Source: Lentzea cavernae (lineage in GTDB: Bacteria; Actinomycetota; Actinomycetes; Mycobacteriales; Pseudonocardiaceae). From it: a stretch of DNA of 64,000 bases. The stretch is from contig NZ_BNAR01000009.1 in NCBI RefSeq assembly GCF_014653695.1, positions 1 through 64,000 of the forward strand. The letters run 5' to 3'. Position 1 is the stretch's first letter. The number at the start of each line of letters is the position of its first letter. Positions 59,072 to 64,000 of this stretch are shown piece by piece. The position numbers were made by a program, and so were the translations under genes. The notes below the pieces were generated by a model. The model worked only from the letters and a program-made list of their open reading frames with translations, was not told the DNA's origin and searched no databases.

Positions 59072-59887
59072 ATGCGCAAGCGCCATCCGCCCTTCCGCCG
59101 CCGCAAGCTGGCCAAGAAGCTGCGGAAGCTGCGCCTGCGTGCCCGGATGAGCATTCAGGAGGCGGCCAGGGCGTTGGACAAGGACGTCCAGGCCCTCTAT
59201 CGGATCGAGGCGGGCGAGACCCGAGTCGACGTGCACTTCGGCCGCTCGGTGATGGACGTCTACGACGCCTACGACCCTGAGCTGTTGGACGAGATCCGCG
59301 GGGCGGCCAAGCACGGGTGGTGGACCACCTACGGGATCAAGGACCAGGGCTACCTCGATGTCGAGACTGAAGCGACGACGGTCCGCGAGTTCGCATTGGC
59401 GCTGGTTCCCGGCTTGTTGCAGACCACTGAGTACATGCGGGCGGTGTTCGCGACGCACGGACTCACCGACAGCGTCGAGAACCAGGTCCGGGTGCGGCAG
59501 ATCCGGCAGCAGCGGCTGACGAGCGATGACCCGCTGTCCCTCCACGTGATCATCGACGAGTACGCGCTGCGTCGTCTCGTCGGCAGTCCGGAGATCATGC
59601 GCGGCCAGCTCCGCCACGTCGTCGAGGCGGCTGCGCTTCCGACGGTGACGCTCCAGGTCATCACCTCCGCGCTGCACGTCGGGATGATGGGCACGTTCAT
59701 CGTGCTGGGCTTTCCGGACCCCGATGACCCGGAGGTCTTCTACCTCGAACACGTCACCGGAGGTTCCTTCCACATCGAGGATCCCGAGCAGGTCCGTGCG
59801 GCTAACCTGGCTTTCGACAGGTTGGCTGCGGAGGCCCTCAGCCCTGAGGAGTCGGTTGCCTTGATCGAGCGGATCCTCGTCGAGTGA
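59072..59887 (+). CDS. XRE-type regulator with DUF5753, copy 2
   Basis: The 271-aa product has a basic N-terminus, an HTH about 25-70 (RARMSIQEAARALDKDVQALY), and a DUF5753 domain (KHGWWTTYGIKDQGYLDVET, EFALALVPGLLQTTEYMR). It is a paralogue of the protein at 24083 with the same domain order and the same operator. Its stop overlaps the DUF397 gene by 4 bp (GTGA). Confidence 0.9.
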   Translation: MRKRHPPFRRRKLAKKLRKLRLRARMSIQEAARALDKDVQALYRIEAGETRVDVHFGRSVMDVYDAYDPELLDEIRGAAKHGWWTTYGIKDQGYLDVETEATTVREFALALVPGLLQTTEYMRAVFATHGLTDSVENQVRVRQIRQQRLTSDDPLSLHVIIDEYALRRLVGSPEIMRGQLRHVVEAAALPTVTLQVITSALHVGMMGTFIVLGFPDPDDPEVFYLEHVTGGSFHIEDPEQVRAANLAFDRLAAEALSPEESVALIERILVE

Positions 59888-60087
59888 AGGTGGTGTCCAC
59901 TGTGGACTTCTTCGGCGCGGTGTGGCGGAAGAGCAGCCGAAGTGGCGGCGGCAACAACGGCAGCTGCGTCGAGGTGGCGTTCTCCGGCCAAGCGGTGGGC
60001 GTCCGCGACTCCAAGAGCCCCGACTCGGGCACCCTGGTGTTCTCGTCTGTTCAGTGGGCGTTCTTCCTCAGGGGCTTCCAGGCCTGA
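59884..60087 (+). CDS. DUF397 protein, copy 2
   Basis: A 67-aa DUF397 protein with WRKSSRSGGGNNGSCVEVAF and VGVRDSKSPDSG. It has an 8-residue N-terminal extension and lacks the acidic C-terminus of copy 1. GTG 59884 overlaps the regulator's stop, so the two are coupled as at the first locus. Confidence 0.9.
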   Translation: MKVVSTVDFFGAVWRKSSRSGGGNNGSCVEVAFSGQAVGVRDSKSPDSGTLVFSSVQWAFFLRGFQA

Positions 60088-60110
60088 ACGGTCGGTGCCA
60101 GGTTGGGTGC

Positions 60111-61124
60111 ATGCGGACACTCATCGGGGCACTGGTGATCGCGCTGGCAGCACCAGGTGCCGCCCAGGCGCACCCCAACCGGGACTTCGACCTCCAGGCA
60201 CACCGCGGCGGCATCGGCCTCACCGTGGAGAGCACGCTCAAGGCGTTCGGCAAGGCGCTCGAACTCGGCGTGACGACCCTGGAGCTCGACATCCAGATCA
60301 CGAAGGACGGCCGTGAGGTCATCACCCACGACCGCAAAACGAATTCTTCGAAGTGCCTCGACACGAAGCCCGCGTTCCCCGGCGACCCCGAGTTCCCCTA
60401 CGCCGGCAAGTACGTGAAGGACCTGACGTTCGCCCAGGTCCGCACGCTCGACTGCGGCAGCACGCGGTGGTCGCAGTACCCGGAGCAGGAACTCTCGCCG
60501 GGCGCCCGCATGCCCACCCTCGCCGAGCTCTTCGACCTCGCGCGCAAGCACCGCGCGTGGGGCGTCCGCTTCAACATCGAGACCAAGGTCGAGGCCGCCG
60601 CCCCGCACGAGACCGCACCACGCGAGCAGTTCGTGCAGCGGGCTGTCCGGGAGATCCGGCGCTCGGGGTTCTTCCCGAACGTCACCGTCCAGTCGTTCGA
60701 CTGGGGAACGTTGATGCGGCTGCGCGAGGTCGAGCCGCGCATCCCGCTGGTGGCGTTGACCCAGCCGGAGATGTTGCGGCCGGGTTCGCCGTGGACGGGT
60801 GGGCTGGAGCTGGCCGACTTCGGCGGCAGTGTCGCGAAGATGGTGAAGTCCTTCGGCGCCAAGGCTTTGTCGCCGGTGCACGGGAATCCGCAGAACGGCA
60901 AGGTCGGCGACCCGGACTACGTGCCGTTCACGACCCGCACGCTCGTCCAGGACGCGCATCGCCAGGGCATCAAGGTGGTCCCGTGGACCACCAACGACCC
61001 GGCCACCATGCACAAGCTGATCGACGACGGGGTGGACGGCATCATCACCGACTACCCCGACCGGCTCCGGACGGTGCTGAAGGAGCGCGGGTTCAAGCTG
61101 CCGAAGCGCTACGCCGAGCGTTAG
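60111..61124 (+). CDS. Secreted glycerophosphodiester phosphodiesterase
   Basis: A 337-aa GDPD-family enzyme with a signal peptide (about 1-20, cleaved near AQA). The catalytic residues are HRGG (His34-Arg35), ELDIQITKDG (Glu, Asp) and ITHD (His). It hydrolyses glycerophosphodiesters to glycerol-3-phosphate, here outside the cell. It resembles GlpQ-type enzymes. It overlaps the P450 gene by 4 bp, convergent. Confidence 0.92.
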   Translation: MRTLIGALVIALAAPGAAQAHPNRDFDLQAHRGGIGLTVESTLKAFGKALELGVTTLELDIQITKDGREVITHDRKTNSSKCLDTKPAFPGDPEFPYAGKYVKDLTFAQVRTLDCGSTRWSQYPEQELSPGARMPTLAELFDLARKHRAWGVRFNIETKVEAAAPHETAPREQFVQRAVREIRRSGFFPNVTVQSFDWGTLMRLREVEPRIPLVALTQPEMLRPGSPWTGGLELADFGGSVAKMVKSFGAKALSPVHGNPQNGKVGDPDYVPFTTRTLVQDAHRQGIKVVPWTTNDPATMHKLIDDGVDGIITDYPDRLRTVLKERGFKLPKRYAER

Positions 61125-62305
61125 TCGGTGCCCAGGGGCAGGGAGTGCAGGCCGCGGATCACGAACTCCGCGCGGCGGTTCGGTTCCTCGGCCAGCACCG
61201 CGCCGGGGAGCTTGCGGTGCAACGAGGACAGCGCCGCCTCCACCTCGATGCGGGCCAGCGGCGCGCCCAGGCAGTAGTGGATGCCCATGCCGAAGCCGAG
61301 GTGCTGGTTCTTCTCGCGGCCGACGTCGAGGACGTCCGGGTTCTCGAAGACCAGCGGGTCGCGGGCGGCGGCGCCGAGCAGGGCGGCGATCTTCTCGCCG
61401 GGCTCCAGGACGTGGCCGGCGATCTCCACGCGTTCGGTGGCGGTGCGTTCGAAGAGTTGCAGCGGTGAGTCGAAGCGGATGAGCTCCTCCACGGCCGTGG
61501 GCATCATCTCGGGCGAGAGGCGTTCCCACTGCGAGCGGTGCTGCATCAGGGCGTAGACGCCGTTGCCGATCACGTTGACTGTGGCCTCGTGGCCGGCCAT
61601 CAGCAACAGAACAGCGGTGGCGACGAGTTCGTCCTCGGTGAGCCTCGCGCCGTCCGTGTCGGTGACGGCGACCAGGTCCGAGACGAGGTCGGAGCCGGGC
61701 GAGACGCGGCGCAACGCGATCAGCTCGCGCAGGTAGGCGACGAACTCGGTGGCGGCGCGCTCGGCGACGTCCTGCTGTTCGGCGGGGAGGCCGTATTCGT
61801 ACATCTTCACGATGGCGTTCGACCACGGCTGCAGCAGGTAGCGGTCCTGCTGGGGGACGCCGAGCAGCTCCGCGATCACCTCGACCGGCAGCGGCGCGGC
61901 GACGTGGGCGAGCAGGTCGGCCTGGCCCTGGTCCTGCACCTTCGCGACCAGCTCGTCGACGAGCCGGTCGGCCAGGTCGGCGACCCACGGGCGCAGGCGC
62001 TCGACGTGGCCGCGGCCGAACGCGGCGGCGACCAGGCGGCGCAGGCGGGTGTGCGTGGGCGGTTCGTTCTCCAGCAGCGAGTTGCGGTGCAGGAGGTTGA
62101 AGGCCATGAAGCGCTCGACCGGCTTCACGTCCGACCAGATCCGGCCGACGGAGCGGTGCCGCAGGACGGCGGAGCACGCGGCGTGCGAGACGGCGACGGC
62201 GACACCCATCTGCTCGTGGTGATGCACCTCACCGGCTTCGCGCAGGGCGGCGAAGGCCGGGTAAGGGTCGGCGATGAACGCGGGATCTCGCTGGTCGAAC
62301 GTCAC
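61121..62305 (-). CDS. Cytochrome P450
   Basis: A 394-aa P450 with I-helix LLMAGHEATVN, K-helix EELIR and heme loop FGMGIHYCLGAPLAR. Full length and complete. GTG 62305 gives VTFDQRDPAFIADPYPAF, typical of bacterial class I P450s. No ferredoxin gene is adjacent. It sits between two GDPD genes, both convergent or divergent to it, so no functional link is clear. Confidence 0.93.
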   Translation of the reverse strand: MTFDQRDPAFIADPYPAFAALREAGEVHHHEQMGVAVAVSHAACSAVLRHRSVGRIWSDVKPVERFMAFNLLHRNSLLENEPPTHTRLRRLVAAAFGRGHVERLRPWVADLADRLVDELVAKVQDQGQADLLAHVAAPLPVEVIAELLGVPQQDRYLLQPWSNAIVKMYEYGLPAEQQDVAERAATEFVAYLRELIALRRVSPGSDLVSDLVAVTDTDGARLTEDELVATAVLLLMAGHEATVNVIGNGVYALMQHRSQWERLSPEMMPTAVEELIRFDSPLQLFERTATERVEIAGHVLEPGEKIAALLGAAARDPLVFENPDVLDVGREKNQHLGFGMGIHYCLGAPLARIEVEAALSSLHRKLPGAVLAEEPNRRAEFVIRGLHSLPLGTD

Positions 62306-62395
62306 AAGGCGGGACGGTAAGTCGCGATCGGCGTTTCGTCCACGTCCATTTGATTGATGACTCAAATTGTTGCGCAGACCGTATCGTTCGGGGTT

Positions 62396-63136
62396 GTGCA
62401 GCAGCCTGCGATCGTCGCGCACCGCGGCGCTTCCACAGACCGTCCCGAGCACACCATCGGGGCCTACGAACTCGCCCTGAAAGAGGGAGCGGACGGGCTC
62501 GAGTGCGACATCCGCCTGACGCGTGACGGCGAGATCGTGTGTGTGCATGACCGCACGCTCCTGCGCACGTCGAACGGTCGTGGCACGGTCAGCGCGCTCA
62601 CGCTCGAAGAGCTGCGGAAGTTCGACTACGGCAGCTGGCACGGCTATCGCGAGCCGGCCGAACTGTTGCTGCTCGACCAGTTGCTGGAGCTGGTCAAGGG
62701 CACCGACGTGCAGCTCTTCGTCGAGACCAAGCACCCGGTCCGGTACCGCAACGAGGTCGAGCGCAAGCTCGCGGAGGCGTTGAAGAGGCACGGGCTGGCG
62801 AGCCAGATCGTCATGATGTCGTTCTCGGCGACCGCGGTGAAGGTGTTCCGCGAGCAGGTGCCGGACGTCCGCACGGTGCTGCTGCTCGACCGCCTCGGCA
62901 GGCTGAGGAGCGGTGCTCTGCCGTCGTTCGCCGACTACACCGGGCCGGGCGTGCACCTGCTGCGCAACGACCCCGGGTACGTCGATCGTGCGAGGCGCGC
63001 CGGCCACGAGACGTACGTGTGGACGGTGGACACCGCCGAGGACGTCGCCCTGTGCCGTGACCTGGGGGTCCGCTACCTCGCGACGAACGCCCCGGCGAAC
63101 ACCCGCCGCCTGCTGACGGCTAACTTGGCGACCTAG
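62396..63136 (+). CDS. Cytoplasmic glycerophosphodiester phosphodiesterase
   Basis: A 246-aa GDPD-family enzyme without signal peptide: AHRGASTDRPEHT, LECDIRLTRDG and VCVHD carry the catalytic His, Glu, Asp and His. GTG 62396 is preferred: the frame extends to ATG 62357, but that stretch has low third-position GC and looks like the promoter. It is the intracellular counterpart of the secreted enzyme at 60111. The DUF5926 gene follows after 28 bp. Confidence 0.9.
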   Translation: MQQPAIVAHRGASTDRPEHTIGAYELALKEGADGLECDIRLTRDGEIVCVHDRTLLRTSNGRGTVSALTLEELRKFDYGSWHGYREPAELLLLDQLLELVKGTDVQLFVETKHPVRYRNEVERKLAEALKRHGLASQIVMMSFSATAVKVFREQVPDVRTVLLLDRLGRLRSGALPSFADYTGPGVHLLRNDPGYVDRARRAGHETYVWTVDTAEDVALCRDLGVRYLATNAPANTRRLLTANLAT

Positions 63137-63164
63137 AAAACGCCTGAGCACGAGGAGGGCCAAG

Positions 63165-64000
63165 GTGGCCAAGCGGACCGCGGTCAAGGACGCACCGAAG
63201 GACGGGATCAACCCGAAGCAGCCCTGCCCGTGCGGGTCCGGCAAGCGCTACAAGGCCTGCCACGGCGCTCCCGGTGGCGCGACCGACGTGATCGTGTCCC
63301 GGCCGTTCGAGGGTCTCGCCGCCGAGTGCGAGCTGATCGCGCTGCGCGAGTTCGTGCCGTCGGCGGTCGTGAAGCTGCCGGTCAAGGACGGGCGCGAGGT
63401 CACGCTGGCCACCGTGCTGCCGATGGCCGCCGCCGGTCTGATCCGCGGCGACGACGTGCCGTTCGTGGGCCTGCAGGTGCAGACGCGCTCCGGCGACATC
63501 AGCCGCGACCTGGCGCGGGCGCTGCAGTGGGCGCAGAAGGCGAAGACCGGTGACGTGCTGCCGGTCGTGGGCCCGGACAACGGTGACGACCCCGCCCGCC
63601 TGCAGGACCTGCTGGACGTCGACGCCGAGATCACGCCGGTGCTGCACGCCGACTTCATCTGGTGGATGCCCGAGGGCACCGAGCCGACCGGTGACGTCGC
63701 CCTGTCGCTGGAGCGGGCGAACGCCGCGATCCTGCCGACCGAGCGCCTCGACGCCCCCGGCGTGAAGGCCGCGTACTGGGTCGACGCGGGCGACAAGGCG
63801 CACCTGCGCTGGGTCCGCCCGGAGCCCGAGGAGAAGTTGCTGGACGCGATGGCCCGCCTGGCCGCGCGCGGTGAGCTGGACCTCGGTGAGGGCTCGCGCT
63901 ACGCCGGTTCGTTCCGCGCGCACGGCCTGCTCGTGCCCGTGTGGGACCTCGACCGCGAGATGCACGCCCGCGAGTGGGCGGAGCCGGCCGAGGCGCTGGG
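63165..64000 (+). CDS. DUF5926 family protein with SEC-C motif, partial
   Basis: The frame is open from GTG 63165 (CGAGGAGGG upstream) to the window end, at least 278 aa. Near the N-terminus is the SEC-C-type zinc motif CPCGSGKRYKACHG (about 24-37). The following parts (DFIWWMPEGTEPTGDVALSL, YAGSFRAHGLLVPVWDL) match the actinobacterial DUF5926 family of unknown function. The 3' end lies outside the window. Confidence 0.9.
   Translation, partial: MAKRTAVKDAPKDGINPKQPCPCGSGKRYKACHGAPGGATDVIVSRPFEGLAAECELIALREFVPSAVVKLPVKDGREVTLATVLPMAAAGLIRGDDVPFVGLQVQTRSGDISRDLARALQWAQKAKTGDVLPVVGPDNGDDPARLQDLLDVDAEITPVLHADFIWWMPEGTEPTGDVALSLERANAAILPTERLDAPGVKAAYWVDAGDKAHLRWVRPEPEEKLLDAMARLAARGELDLGEGSRYAGSFRAHGLLVPVWDLDREMHAREWAEPAEAL

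Noticed and set aside
62357-62395. N-terminal extension of the cytoplasmic GDPD from ATG 62357
   Set aside because: The codons have low third-position GC and the stretch looks like a promoter; GTG 62396 fits the family start.

Overview
The window is high-GC, gene-dense DNA with strong third-position GC bias, frequent GTG starts and many 4-8 bp gene overlaps. Its gene families (AfsR/SARP regulators, DUF5753-DUF397 pairs, XRE-TPR regulators, SigE-type sigma factors, DUF6474, DUF5926) point to an actinomycete, most likely Pseudonocardiaceae (Lentzea/Saccharothrix-like). That assignment is inferred from family content, not from a marker gene. No rRNA, transposase, integrase, phage gene or CRISPR array was seen, so this looks like chromosomal DNA. 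One tRNA (Gly-GCC) is present.

Layout. 0.2-6.7 kb: a sugar-acid lactone oxidase, a PLP-dependent amino acid deaminase/aldolase, then a TetR regulator divergent from a GH1 beta-glucosidase/MFS/SDR operon. 6.7-10.1 kb: a three-helix-bundle protein, a 400-bp gene-free stretch full of hairpins with two DnaA-box-like sequences, two small unknown proteins, and a divergent XRE-TPR regulator. 10.1-16.8 kb: SDR/LysR divergent pair, a four-gene copper operon (membrane protein, YcnI, CopC, CopD), a BCCT transporter and a DUF6474 protein. 16.8-20.1 kb: the most interesting pair, a Cas4/AddB-like iron-sulfur RecB nuclease (TM0106 family) followed at 13 bp by a protein joining a nucleotide-cyclase-like domain, a cyclic-nucleotide-binding domain and a conserved-looking short tail. 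20.1-25.9 kb: SDR, gamma-glutamyltransferase-like enzyme, two small secreted proteins and the first DUF5753-DUF397 pair.

25.9-33.9 kb: a surface-glycosylation-like block (membrane protein with Thr motifs, 902-aa double glycosyltransferase, methyltransferase with beta domain; divergent multi-spanning membrane protein). 33.9-41.3 kb: Thr-rich protein, RlpA-like protein, orphan CdiI-like immunity protein, short Acg-like nitroreductase, AfsR-type regulator divergent from a P450, OsmC, LD-carboxypeptidase and tRNA-Gly. 41.3-45.1 kb: a sigma factor fused to a zinc-finger/membrane segment, a Fpg/Nei glycosylase and a secreted SapA-like protein.

45.1-56.4 kb reads as one physiological theme: lutABC (lactate oxidation) divergent from a LytS-type kinase, then a LytTR regulator, two acetate/pyruvate-type sodium symporters and DUF485, with tandem CRP/GlxR-like sites and a leader ORF before DUF485-symporter. 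56.4-64 kb: SigE-type sigma factor with a membrane partner, rhodanese, DUF4328 protein, second DUF5753-DUF397 pair sharing a palindromic operator with the first, two GDPD phosphodiesterases flanking a P450, and a DUF5926 gene that runs off the end.
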